Below, piece after piece: positions 1-11,115 of a DNA stretch of 64,000 nt (position 1 is the stretch's first letter; each line of letters opens with the position of its first letter). The position numbers were made by a program, and so were the translations under genes. Source of the stretch: Siphonodentalium dalli (Eukaryota > Mollusca > Scaphopoda > Gadilida > Siphonodentaliidae); the NCBI GenBank assembly GCA_032622095.1, contig CP136065.1:148743577-148807576 (forward strand), read 5' to 3'. The notes under the pieces were generated by a model. That model searched no databases. It was given only the letters and a program-made list of their open reading frames with translations, and had not been told where the DNA came from.

Positions 1-479
1 TGTGCCCTCAGACATTGGACATTGCCAGGTGACCTATTTAACTAATAACTGCAACACTGTTGATATATTCCTTCCCATAATAATTGCATTGCAAAAAGTA
101 AGTACCTAGTGATTAGGGTCCTGCGAATATTCGAATAAGATCCATTGTTTCACAACATTCGCAAATCAAATCGAATATCGAAATCAAATATATCAGTTTG
201 GAGTCTTGTTGCGAATAGCGAGAAAACCCCATGTTTTGAGTGTGGTAAATAATCTATCATATACAATAATTCCTCATATAGAAATCAGAAGTTTATACAT
301 TTTGTTGTTTTGTATTTCCCCAAAATATGATCTGTAAGTTCGGTGACTTAACCAGAAGCGGGCACTGGGCATTAATGAAAACAAAGGTTCATTATTAAAC
401 ACCATCCGCTCGCTTTCGGTCAACTTCGCCTAAAAATTATTGAATCCTACCTTGTGGGTAAAATGCAGTTAATCTACTA

Positions 480-775
480 GAAAACGCCCTCTATAGTGGT
501 AATAATATAACAATAACATGATTTTCGAGGGTATTGTGGTGTATTAACCCTTTCAGTGCCAAGTCCGATTTTTGTATCAACCAATATTTCCTTGATAATT
601 TTTCAAATTTATTGACTCTTAGAGCTCTTTCCATCAATGTATCACAGTATTATAATCAATAAATATGAAAAATTATCAAGGAAATATGGGTTGATACAAA
701 AATCGGACTTAGCACTGAAAGGGTTAATGGCCCGAGATAAATGATTAACAGGCCGGCAGCTTATAAAGCCATTAA
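480..775. repeat. Relic foldback element (GGCCCGAG/TTAA family) split by a MITE
   Basis: The flanks at 480-543 and 728-775 match the foldback found at 16768-16943 in the 3.44-kb unit: an ataacatgattt/gaggg left part, then TTAATGGCCCGAG and a run with the pattern ATTAACAGG. A TTAA-flanked MITE (544-727) separates the two halves. Confidence 0.5.
544..727. mobile_element. TTAA-flanked piggyBac-like MITE, copy 1
   Basis: TTAA at 544-547 and 724-727 flanks a 176-bp foldback with terminal inverted repeats starting CCCTTTCAGTGCCAAGTCC, which extend through most of the element. TTAA target duplication with CCC-starting termini is the piggyBac signature. There is no coding capacity, so it would depend on a transposase in trans. 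Confidence 0.7.
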
Positions 776-1145
776 TAAGATGAAGGGCTGTTAAACATTT
801 CTGGATGGCCAGTTTGAACAACAAACAAAAGTTCAAGGACGTAATCTCTTTTTCAGCCAGAGCCAACGGACAAAACATATAGAATGAATCAAAGTTTATT
901 TATGTCAACGAAGATTTTTTGAATAGGACCACCAGGAAAATTGAAGACTCTTTTTACCACTCAAGTGATGATTAGAGCCAATAATGAATTGATAGCTCAT
1001 TATCGGCCCTACATGTCATCACATATTACATGATTTCATTACTGTCTCTTAATGCCCAGTAAAACTTTGCAGAGGATGACCCATAAAGTGGAATTAATAA
1101 CATATATTATGATTCTGTTGAAGAGCAAGCCAGAGAATAAAGAGC

Positions 1146-1298
1146 ATGGGTGATTTGACAGACCGAGATGACCAGGGATCCATTCAGGAACGAAGTATGT
1201 TTATGGATGGTCACGATATGCAAGTAACGGGTACTCAACAGAGACCAAAATCATTATATGAAACCACGACACACCAAGTCGTCGGCTCCATGGGACAG
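1146..1298 (+). CDS. Exon A of the proline-rich gene
   Basis: It is open from the Met codon at 1146 (MGDLTDRDD...) and ends at a CAG/GTAGGC donor in phase 0. It may begin a few codons earlier, at an acceptor near 1123 (ctgttgaag), if this is an internal exon. The sequence is polar, with Gln, Asp and Met, and no domain is recognised. Confidence 0.6.
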
Positions 1299-4200
1299 GT
1301 AGGCATTCAACATAACATAAACTTGAATGAATATAATAATAAAAGATAACAAATAAAAAAACAACATTAATTTAAATGATGTAGCCAACTTATAGAGGCT
1401 TGATAAGTATGTTAATTTGTGTCATGTAATAGGAACATCTCTGATATATACATTACAGTGGTAAGAAACTTGTCTTTATTCTATTTTTGTAGAACATGGT
1501 ATAACATAAATGATTTGTGCAAGAAATAAACACAAGTGTGTGAACTGTATAACGTTATTGCAGGTGTTTTTTTGTGACAATTGTAAAATGGGCATAACAG
1601 CATAACAAACGAGTGTAATAGCGTTAACCTATACCAAAATTTAGTTCTATATGATTAACACCTCATTGAACAAACTAGTAACTAAGCTAGGTATACCTCA
1701 TAATTATGAAGACATTTCCCACTAGAGTTAATGTCACTGTCAAGAACTTAGTCAACATATTGAATATTTTGAAATCCTGTGTATATCTCTGTATATTGCG
1801 AAAATATTATTATTTATTCTTTTGAAAAGTAGCACATTTGGGAATAAAATGTATAATTCTACCATCTAGTATATCCATTAATCTATTATGGTGTTATTAC
1901 TTTTTTTTAATTTTTAGCCTGCTTTTATCTTTACAGTAAAATTATTTCCTATGTTTTTCAGCCGATCATGTCAACAAGATCCCTCCCTCCTAAACCTCCC
2001 ATGTTTCCTCCCCCACTCCCTCCCTCCAACCTAACTGTAGCCAACCTCCAGTACCACAACTACAGGAAAATGTCTATGCCAGAATCGGTCCTGTCTATTG
2101 GTCGTCACCCTGATGATAAGGTATTTCTCGATGTGATATGACTGGATGTTGTAGCCATGTTATTATACAATTGCTTTCTTCAAGAACTCATCTATGGAAT
2201 TGCATGTTTTCTCTTATATTTGTTCAATGTATTCCACTTTTTTGTGTTGCAGTTTTATATTCCACCAGTATGACTTCATTGCAAACTTACAAAAAAGCAC
2301 ATTTTCCAGAAAATAAAGTTGGAAAATTTGATTTGATGGCCCCCAAACTTGACTTGGCCTTGTGTGTTAATACCATAGAATATGAGAAAGACTTCTGACC
2401 TATGACGTAAACTATGGAAATAAATGTTTGAGCTAAAAATAATTTTAAATTGATATGACCTTTTCTTATAAAGCTTATTTATTTGGGGATAATTTATATG
2501 TTTTCATTATATAGCTAGTATGTTCCTCTGTTTCCGTTCTCTGACATTGCATCACCTGTGTTGGCTTCATTATATCGAGAATGAAATATCGTTGTTTTTC
2601 TTTCTGAATTCTAACCTCTTGTCAGTGTTCACTGTGCTCTATATATCAAGTTTTTTTTAAACCTAGATATTGTCATTGTCTTGGGGTTTCTAATATTTCA
2701 AGGGTGATCTTCTTGATTTTGTCTAATTCATATCATCCTCCATTGTAAAGTGTTCTATACTTGTCTTTGTTGATGATATTGTTAAATATCTATTTTTTTA
2801 GTTTTTAATGTTTACTGTGGTAGTCAATTTCTGATGTCAGATTTTAACAATGCTGTTTTTTTCCATTTTGCATCATGTGGAATATTTTGTGAAATGGACC
2901 TTTCGTGTTTTTGATACATTGTCAACTTCTTTTGGTGCATTTGCATTAGTTGAGATTCACATATCTTTTAAACACTATTTCTCTTCAAATATTTGTTGTC
3001 AGTCCATTATAGCTTTGATATAATCGTTATTTTATGGCAATTTTCGCTGCAAAAGAAATTTTAGTATGTGTTCACTCTGGAACAGAAAAGATGAATTTCA
3101 ATGAAATTTTATTTTTTTTATCATTCTTCCGGAACATAGTTTCTAATATATATATGACCAGGTCCAGGACTCTAGAATCTTCAATTTTCAAGTAGTTGTA
3201 CTTTCAGTTCAGGAGTTTTCACAAGTTTAACCATTCTAGGAATTCCAAATTTCCATTATTTTCATTTTAGTACGAGAGACGTGAAGTTTTTGAGAGTGGT
3301 GAAGACTATCCTTCAGGTATTTTTACTTCGAACGGAAATCCAATGTTGGAGCGACCATTGATTCCAAACATCAAACAGGCTTATTCTGTACCAACGACGC
3401 CGAAGAATGAATTCCGCAAGCACAAATCTCTAGGTGCACTCAACATGACAACATTGGAAGGAAGACTAACAGATGCTAATCGAAATAGCATTATACATTC
3501 TTATGATCAACGCTCAGTCATGGATTCCCCTCCTCAGTCAAGGTCACGTCGTCAATCGTATGAGCAGCAGCCTATCCCAGAATCACCATATCGCTCTACA
3601 TCACCACCTCTGCCACCACCTCCTCCAATGATCCCACCTCCACCACCATCTGTGGCGCATATTGTTCCACCCCCTCCTCCCCCAATTGCACCACCTCAGC
3701 CCCCAGCTAAACCTCTCACTAAAAGCCATTCTGTGCCTTATAGTTCAGATATCTATGCCAAAATACCGCAAATTCATGTTTCTTCTGTTATGAATTACTC
3801 GCAGAACCCATACCAGGATATGCCAGATTCACCGATGAGTGGGCCAATATACAGCCGGAAAATTAGCAACCATCATGACCGAAGCATCACTGGAGAATAT
3901 ATGACGGAAGAAGATGCAATGTAAGTAACATTAAACTTTAACTATTTCAACCTGGCAGCCCGCTTTAGTGGGCTGAGCGCAATTTGCCGGAGTAATACAA
4001 TATTTCCAGGGATATTCAAATGATTTTATTGGTATCGACTTGTATGTCGTTTGGGTGATATTCGTTATCAATATTAATTGATTGGTGTGTACGCATACCT
4101 AACATGTACTGGCATCAAGCAGTTTACCAGGCCTAAATATATACAGCACCTGTATGACATCACAATTACTATTTTCGGGGTTACTATCATTTGTTGTCGC

Positions 4201-7200
4201 AAAAATGCTGACAGGTGTCGTTTATCGAGTCAAATTTCGATTTGGTTTACTATTGTTTATCACAAACAAATATACTGATAACATATTATTAATAAGTTGA
4301 TGAAATAAAGAAGATTATGTTGACCTTTCTAATGATGTCTTATTTGTGGTATCCGTCTATTGTCTCCTATTTTCTATGTAATGTTACAAAAATCACGTAC
4401 CGCAATGGTGCAACTTCAATAATATTAATAATAGTTGTGCGTGCATGTTATAAACATGACATCATCATTTATAAACATTTTGGAAACTCGATCAGGACAT
4501 TGGCAGTTGTTTTAGTTGGAAAGTTACTCATAATTCCTCAGCATTATTAAATGACAAGTAAATGCATAATTATGGACCTAAAATTGCAAAATGTGGGAAA
4601 ATGTCTATTTCGGTCAATAACATCTTTTTGGGCATACTAGGTTAATACGGGTTTGTTCTTGCTTTTGATAAAATATTTGAAACCATGCAGGGTGTCATCA
4701 CAACCACATATATGTACGTGACCCTTGCAAATAATTGATACATACATGTACATATGTAGTTGTGGGACACATTGTTATGCAACATTGATATCCCAGATAC
4801 AGGTGATACAACATTACTAGAGTGTATTTTAGGGTTCAATATCCCTTCTCAGTTCTCACTTGAACACACCTGAGATAGTATTTTGAGGTGACATCACCAA
4901 CTGGAATATAACATAAATTGAAGGACACTTTACTGATGATAATAAAAGCATACAGTTTGCCATATCCGACATCCCCCTAAATGTAGTATTGAAGCAATAC
5001 ATCTGGGACACATAATTTTACTTAGGCAAGCTGTAAATCCAGGGTTCTGGGATATCTATATCCGTATATTCAGGGATAAAAGAATTAAATTGATACTTCT
5101 TGATAAATAATTAATTGATTACAATTGATTTATTTGACCGAATACTCATGCATCGTTGATTCATTCAAAACATGAACCTCTATTGTAACAAACTAAGATT
5201 CACAAACTCTCTTCCTTGTCATATGAGATATGCATTGGATCTAAAAAATAGAAGCCATGCATTGTGCCTGTTAACGCATCAGACACATTGCTTCCGTCTG
5301 AATTCCTGAGTGGTGTTACTTATGTTCAATTTTCACCACTAAAAAGTTTTATCACATCAGATCACCTCCAAATAAATACATTGTTGATTGCAAAGTTAAA
5401 TATTGTTACAACTGTTTATTGCAAAAGAAAGATGGAGACATGACCCCAAGATTCTGCTTTCAAAATGTAACGTATCTTTCTCTCTGAATGCTTTGCCCTT
5501 TCATCAAATGCTATATCACTTTATGACTTCTAAATATAATGAATAAGAATCATGTTACCATTATAACTACTAGCAATCATGAGACAATGCCCATTATTAT
5601 CACTGCAGGGCTTATATTTCGGCGAGAATCCAAATCTAGATTCTCATAAATATTCTCGCAAATTACCCTGGATTCTCGTGAAAAAGTATATATGGATTCT
5701 CGCAAAATCAGATGAAATATATGCCCTTTCACTACATGTAGTAATATTCATGTCCTGTCTTCAGTTCTACATGGAATGTCTGCATCTAATAAAATAAACT
5801 TTGAGAATTGCATGAAACGTATCATTGAAGAATTTGTTTGGTTAACCCTTTCTATACTTAATACTCATTCATGAGTAGTTTAATCCCTTAGGAAATGTTC
5901 AGAAAATAAGTTCAACAAACAGGTCATTTGTTGAAATTATTATCTGAACATTTCCCACAAATGAATATGAATCCTTCTACACTTGTATTGTCAAGTCTAT
6001 TGAAATATGTACACTTTATTTATATTAAGCAATAAAATGTATGTAGTTTGTTGGAGATATTCTGACTAGATTAGGCTTGAGTCTTTACTATTTTTTTTTA
6101 ACGATTTATTCATCTTTTAATACAATTTGTCAAACATAACATATTATTAACATTTCCTGAAAAAAAATATATAATACAATAGTATTTATATTTGTTTTGT
6201 TAATGTTCACTACTTTTTTTTATGATGCCCTCATGAAAATAAAAGTTGGTATAAATTTTGAGCTTTTTTGTTGTATGATTGGTCATTTTCAGTTGTAGAT
6301 ATTTTATTTAAGCTAGGTGTATTCAAGTTCAGTATAGCTGAACCTCCATACTGGTGGATTTTATCAATTAATAATAACTTCCATTCTGAGAAATTAAAAG
6401 GGTCAAGTAATTTTCTGAGCCATGTTACTTTGAGGGATTTTGTAATATCTCATGTCTGGGACTTTTATTCCTCCTTGTTCTTTTTATCCTATCTCCTTTT
6501 CCATTTCAAAGGAATTGAAACAGCAAGCCCTGTGTTTCCTTTAGAATATGTTTAGGTGGGTCTGGTAACACTCATGATATGAATAATAATAGGAAGAACA
6601 AGCATTTTTATAATGTAACCTTTCTGATATGGGATAGTGTCCTTAATGCCCAATGCTGCAGTATATCTTCATTTTAGTTTAGCAAGGGAAGCCTAACTGT
6701 CTTAGTATAGCGTTTGTCGAGTTGAGTTCCCGTAAGTTAATTGCTTGTTAAGTATGATAACTTAGGTAATAAGTATTTGGTATACTTCACTATGTTTATA
6801 GTTTAGTGGGTTTACTGATTTCGCTTGGGTTAAGCTCTTCAGGTGTTTGTCACGATCAGCAATCAGATATTTTTTCTGATTAAGTGGGACGAGGTACTGT
6901 TTCGTTTATATAGAGAAATTCTGGGTGGTCACCTTTGGTTTGACCTTGACCCAAACCAAAGGTCACCACCCGGACACCCGGAATTTCTCTATATAAACGC
7001 ACAGTACAAGACCTCGTCCCACTTAATCAGAAAAAATATCCCATCGTGACAAACGCATGAAGAGCTTAACCCAAGCGAAATCAGTAAACCCACTAAACTA
7101 TAAACATAGTGAAGAATACCAAATACTTATTACCTAAGTTATCATACTTAACAAGCAATTAACTTACGAGAACTCAACTCGACAAACGCTATACTAAGAC

Positions 7201-8813
7201 AGTTAGGCTTCCCTTGCTAAACTTTAATCTTGTAACTAATCACCCCAACTACCTACTATATGACTACACAAATTACACCCGCACAATCATCCAACGATTT
7301 ATGGCTCACCAGACACAAAAGTCGAACAATCCGACACAGGTGAACCAAACTTGAACAAGGATAATAGGAACGCCAAACGAAGGCGTGTCCTATCACATCC
7401 CGCCAAAAAACATGATAAACCTCAACACGTGAAAACCATATCCCCCAGACAAAATTCCTTTATACAAGGCCACGACCCACCACCTATCGTTTTAACCCTT
7501 TGAGTGCCAGGTCCGATTTTTGTATCAACCCATATACCCTGTGCCAATGCATTCTCTTATATATGCGAGTCGACCATAGGTCGCCTCGCATATATAAGAG
7601 AATGCATTGGCCTAACAATTTTTCATCATTTGTTATTATTTTTTACAATTTTCTACAATTTTAATAATTTTTTCTTATATTCTTTAACAGACTTATTTTG
7701 TAGGTTTAGTGCCAGGGAATCTTACGTTTTTCATGGGCATCAAAATTATTACTTTGAATTCTTGGTGATAGTTTTGAGTTATAACATGCCCCTAAGGTTT
7801 TATCCAGTTTGTTTTTAATCTCGCTATAGCATGCTTAAGCATACCCAAAAAAAATTCAACCCAAAAAAATCTAAAAAAAATAAAATAACAAATTTAATTT
7901 TTAATTTAAAAAAAATTTTAGGGCCGATTTTACAGACCGTAAATTAGGGCCGATGAGATCGGCCCCTGGCACTCAAAGGGTTAAACTCTTACAACAAGAA
8001 TCCAACAACACATTAGGGTTATATCAAATGCTCACTAAAGCTAGTCAGTAAACACAACTACCACTCACATCATGTCACATGTCTCACACACTGACTCAGA
8101 CATCGAGAACAATACTCGACGTCGGCGAAACATAATATAAAACTGGATTTTCAAACTAAGGACCAAATATCCAGAGGACACGAACAGGTCAAGCACCTTT
8201 GGGTGAATAATATTAATCTATCTCTTCATTTTATTTTTATTTTCCTCCCAATGTTCTAATACTAATTCTAAGTTAAATGTAATTCCCAATGTTTTTAATT
8301 TTCCTTTAAAGTTCCATTTTAATTTGTCACATGTCCCTATAATGTCCCTATAATGTCCCTATAATGGCCTTGAGTATCTTCTTCTACTCCCAAACCACAC
8401 CACTTCTGTTTTTCAAAGTTTGTGTTCAAAGCAGACACTTATTCATAATTTCTTAGTAGTTCAATAGCTCCTTTAAGGGATGACTCACTCCCATCCAGCC
8501 AATGTCTTTACTATTAGTTGACTTTTATGTACTACCAGTGAATAATGTTTAGTGTATTCAAGTGGCAGCAGGAAGATGGCCAGTTGGCAATACAGCCCCG
8601 GTACATTAATATTGATATTGTTCTTTCAGTATACATGTATTGTTTGTGAGGATTTTGTGCAAATGAAATTCTAAACAACCTAATTTGCTGACATCATCAC
8701 GTTGAATCTCATTTCTATTTCTTTGCAGGAATGCAAGAGACGGTAGCAGTATGTCAACTACAGCATTCCTCCGACGGACAGTTACTAACGACAGATCGGC
8801 CCCTCGATTCTAA
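1146..8813 (+). CDS. Proline-rich, probably disordered protein, C-terminal 348 residues (four exons)
   Basis: Four exons join in phase: 1146-1298, 1962-2120, 3271-3920 and 8729-8813 (stop TAA 8811-8813). Each boundary has GT/AG, and the phases (0, 0, 2) keep one frame open. The product has proline-rich stretches at about residues 59-72 (with a near-EVH1 ligand MFPPPLPPS) and 216-253 (LPPPPPM, IPPPPPS and a further run), Ser/Arg-rich linkers (SRSRRQS), several tyrosines, and the C-terminus SAPRF. No folded domain, signal peptide or membrane span is visible. Such polyproline runs bind EVH1, SH3 or profilin domains, so a cytoplasmic adhesion-receptor tail or an actin-linked scaffold is possible; I cannot name the family. 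The true 5' part lies left of the window: the frame is open only to a TGA at 1119-1121, and an acceptor at 1122-1123 would add six residues before the Met at 1146. Confidence 0.72.
1299..1961 (+). other. Intron A-B of the proline-rich gene
   Basis: A 663-base AT-rich intron. It ends in a T-rich tract and cag. I see no other element in it. Confidence 0.65.
1962..2120 (+). CDS. Exon B of the proline-rich gene
   Basis: It lies between a strong acceptor (tatgtttttcag) and an AAG/GTATTT donor. It is 159 bases (53 codons) in phase 0 at both ends, and carries the first proline cluster, including MFPPPLPPS. Confidence 0.75.
2121..3270 (+). other. Intron B-C of the proline-rich gene
   Basis: A 1150-base T-rich intron. 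The short open frame inside it (2138-2398) has no protein-like features. Confidence 0.65.
3271..3920 (+). CDS. Exon C of the proline-rich gene
   Basis: The acceptor is ttcattttag and the donor AAT/GTAAGT. The 650 bases leave two bases of a split Met codon. This exon holds the main polyproline block and the Ser/Arg-rich linker, and it is the longest open frame of the gene. Confidence 0.8.
5842..5965. repeat. Short foldback repeat, copy 1
   Basis: The arms read GAAATGTTCAGA...TCTGAACATTTC, with a preceding taaccctttctatacttaat and an ATTCATGAGTA core. A relative with the same arms and a TACTCATTGATGAGT core is at 32245-32370. Confidence 0.45.
6676..7223. mobile_element. 548-bp near-perfect foldback element
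   Basis: The left arm begins agtttagcaagggaagcc and the right arm ends with its complement. The arms are about 270 bases with few mismatches, and the apex near 6947 sits in a run of tttggtttgaccttgaccc. The only open frame (6843-7049) crosses the apex and is a hairpin artefact. This is probably a non-autonomous foldback transposon; no clear target duplication was found. Confidence 0.6.
7492..7984. mobile_element. TTAA-flanked piggyBac-like MITE with embedded hairpin, copy 3
   Basis: TTAA at 7492-7495 and 7981-7984 flanks termini CCCTTTGAGTGCCAGG and its complement. The left end continues like copy 1 (gtccgatttttgtatcaaccc). A palindrome at 7543-7612 (tctcttatatatgcgag arms) sits just inside. 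The remainder is A/T homopolymer-rich. Confidence 0.65.
7543..7612. repeat. 70-bp palindrome, GCCAATGCATTCTC family
   Basis: A near-perfect hairpin: gccaatgcattctcttatat, then an atgcgagtcgaccata/ggtcgcctcgcat apex, then the complement. Related hairpins are at 13049-13114, 13152-13233, 41464-41516, 59598-59670 and 59686-59757. Confidence 0.65.
8729..8813 (+). CDS. Terminal coding exon D of the proline-rich gene
   Basis: The acceptor is tttctttgcag. The first base completes the split Met codon from exon C, and 27 further codons lead to TAA at 8811-8813. The last residues are SAPRF. An AATAAA at 9845-9850 is the nearest canonical poly(A) signal I noticed, about 1 kb downstream; an ATTAAA lies at 9204-9209. 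Confidence 0.7.
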
Positions 8814-10095
8814 AACCTAGTCATCCCAAGTATCCACCTCATTAATAACATATGTCATTATGGGAAAACCCTAGGATCCTCATATATATTTCGACTTTCA
8901 ATTATCCAACATTTTCGATATTCTGTATGGGATAACAATTGTGCTTGCAATTCATGTTGATCGATATACTTCAACATGGAAATATTGAGTCTGAGATTTG
9001 TTTATGAGGTTTCTAGTTTCATTGTTGACACTGCCAGTGTAGCAGTAAGGGTCAGGTTACTACATTTTCAACTTTTTGGCGAAATTCAACAAAAACTGTC
9101 TAAATTTTAGTTCATGGAAGTAAAAGTACATTTGATGAATGATTTTCATCTTAAACACGAGTCAAAGTTAATATAACTGCTTAATGAATGAAAATTGCTA
9201 TCTATTAAACTGTCATCTGTCGTCGTTTTTGGGACTCGTGTTTATTAGCGCGCACTCAATGTTTCTTGCTGAATAGACCAGCTAGGTCCTTGTCGAAAGC
9301 TGTAAAAATATGAAAACGTAGTAACCTGACCTGTCCAGCGCCAGTGTATGTTTATATTTTTTATATATTAATGTCATTTCCTCAGACCCTTTGAAACCAC
9401 AATATTGAAAATTTCCTTATGGTAAATGTTTGTCTAAAGACACCTGACCACTTCAAGCCTAGATTGCCTTATGCACATATTTACCACTTGATAAACATTT
9501 GTGTATCAAAGTTATACGGCATAAATAGATCATACACAATGATGTTTCATCATTGACACTTTCATGCATATGCATTTTATTTCTGTTGTGAAGATAAATA
9601 ACTTACGATTTATAAGCAAAAGTGACATGAATGCTCTTTTTACTTTACTGTATTGGGTAAAAAATTGACAAGAAATGATATGTATTTGTTCCATGATGGA
9701 GGATCCAGCGAACATGATTTTTGCTTCCAGAAAAACCTTTTGGCCAAAAAATTTGACAATTTCTTAATCTTTTTGACCATTTTTCAGAAACTTGGGCCAC
9801 ATTGAAAATCAATGCTAAACAAGAGAATCAAAAATAATATGATGAATAAAATGCATGAACAAAAACTAAATAATAAATTTTGAGATGTGAATATTGACAG
9901 TGTATATGAACATATGTAAACATTGATTTGTCTTCTGTTGACCAGATTTATATTGAAACCATAAATCAGCACATTATTGTCAATTAATTAAGAAATGATG
10001 CGGCAATATCGCATAATCATTGTTGTTTTGATAAGTAAGTACATGTGACTTTTGGTAAATTGTTATACAAATATACACACGAAAGCAACTAATGA
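8814..10095. other. Intergenic DNA downstream of the proline-rich gene
   Basis: This is probably 3' UTR followed by spacer. Inverted 20-base ends (GGTCAGGTTACTACATTTTC and its complement, about 9051-9335) bracket a 280-bp segment that may be a small foldback element. Otherwise it is AT-rich and featureless. Confidence 0.4.
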
Positions 10096-11115
10096 TTAAC
10101 GTGCAAGGGTTTTAACAAGATCTGGTGATATTCTGAGATTGCTGACTTTAGGCTTTCGCCAAACAGCATTTTCTTGGGCCATGTTCTGGCCAATTTGGCC
10201 ACCAACAGCATGAAAACTGCCAAGGAACACATAGCAAAAAATAAATTGCAGACTAATTAATAGTATATTTTGAAGAGTATAGGTTGCTTTATTGTTGAAA
10301 TTTCTGTCTTTACAGTCAGTAGCCTGTGGTTGTTGAAAACGATATAATTTATCTATGAAAGAATCTTCAGCTGTGAAGATTTGGTGTTCAAAGGGTTGAG
10401 TTGAGGAATTAGGACCCTTACAGATGGCGTGCAGTGTGTCATCTTCAGTTTCTCTATTGAAATTCCAGTCTTTGTGTAATTTGTAATGTTTAAGTTTGTA
10501 GACCTGATAGGAATACGATCAATCGTTTCAATGAGGAGGGAATTTGAATGGTCAGACCATTTCTGAATCTTTGCCAATCTCCATAGTTGCACAAGATGTA
10601 TACTGTCAAGTAAATGCACTGCATGTGATGCCGAGTTATTATCCTGCACAATTTCACATATGGCACTAAATTGGAAATTTCACATTGGTGCATATACAGC
10701 ACTTAAAGCATCAGATGGGAGCCTTCTGCAGTTGGTTAACTTAGCGTCACATTCAGTTTCAAATAGCCCATATATAGCGTCATTGATTTTATTTTGTTGA
10801 AATTTGTTGAAATTTTGGCATCAGGAATATTAAATACATATGATGTATATAAAGCACACCATCTGTAAGAGTTTTCAAACATCCCCCTTCCACTATGGTT
10901 GTACATTTTGGATGATGTTATGTTTTTGTTTTCCGTTATGATACTGCTGTGGGCAGCCAGTATGGTTGAAGGGCTCACTTTACATTGGAAATGTGTTACA
11001 CACAGACCACAGCATTTGAGAATGTAATCATAACCGAGTTGTTTGGTTCGTCAAACCGATCATCATTATGACTGAGTACATCCTCATGAGTGGTTGCCAG
11101 GAACCTTCGTCTCAT
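10096..11115 (-). pseudogene. Decayed coding region of about 340 codons, unknown family
   Basis: Read on the minus strand from an ATG at 11115, a protein-like frame runs to TAA at 10096-10098. It is broken by a frameshift near 10993-11003, another near 10785-10797, an in-frame TGA at 10680-10682 and a third frameshift near 10507-10520. The last segment alone (about 10525-10096) is roughly 143 codons without a stop in AT-rich DNA, which is unlikely by chance. Recognisable stretches include FLATTHEDVLSHNDDRF near the start, ETECDAKLTNCRRLPSDALS in the middle, and ENAVWRKPKVSNLRISPDL near the end. No introns are needed across 1 kb, so a processed pseudogene or decayed mobile-element ORF fits best. 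An alternative is a real terminal exon starting at an acceptor (tattcctatcag) near 10504. I do not recognise the family. Confidence 0.45.

Larger units (their letters stand above)
1..1121. other. Left edge: intronic or upstream DNA with repeats
   Basis: This stretch is AT-rich and has no supported exon. Apart from the nested repeats at 480-775, nothing is recognisable. A possible donor (CCAG/GTGACC) at 28-31 could end an exon lying further left, but this is not supported on its own. Confidence 0.4.
3921..8728 (+). other. Intron C-D of the proline-rich gene (4.8 kb)
   Basis: A long intron carrying a foldback at 5842-5965, a 548-bp foldback at 6676-7223, and a TTAA MITE at 7492-7984. Around 5600-5710 the motif gattctcgc recurs several times as a degenerate short repeat. 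At 8338-8365 the short unit aatgtccctat is repeated three times. The rest is featureless AT-rich DNA. Confidence 0.6.
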
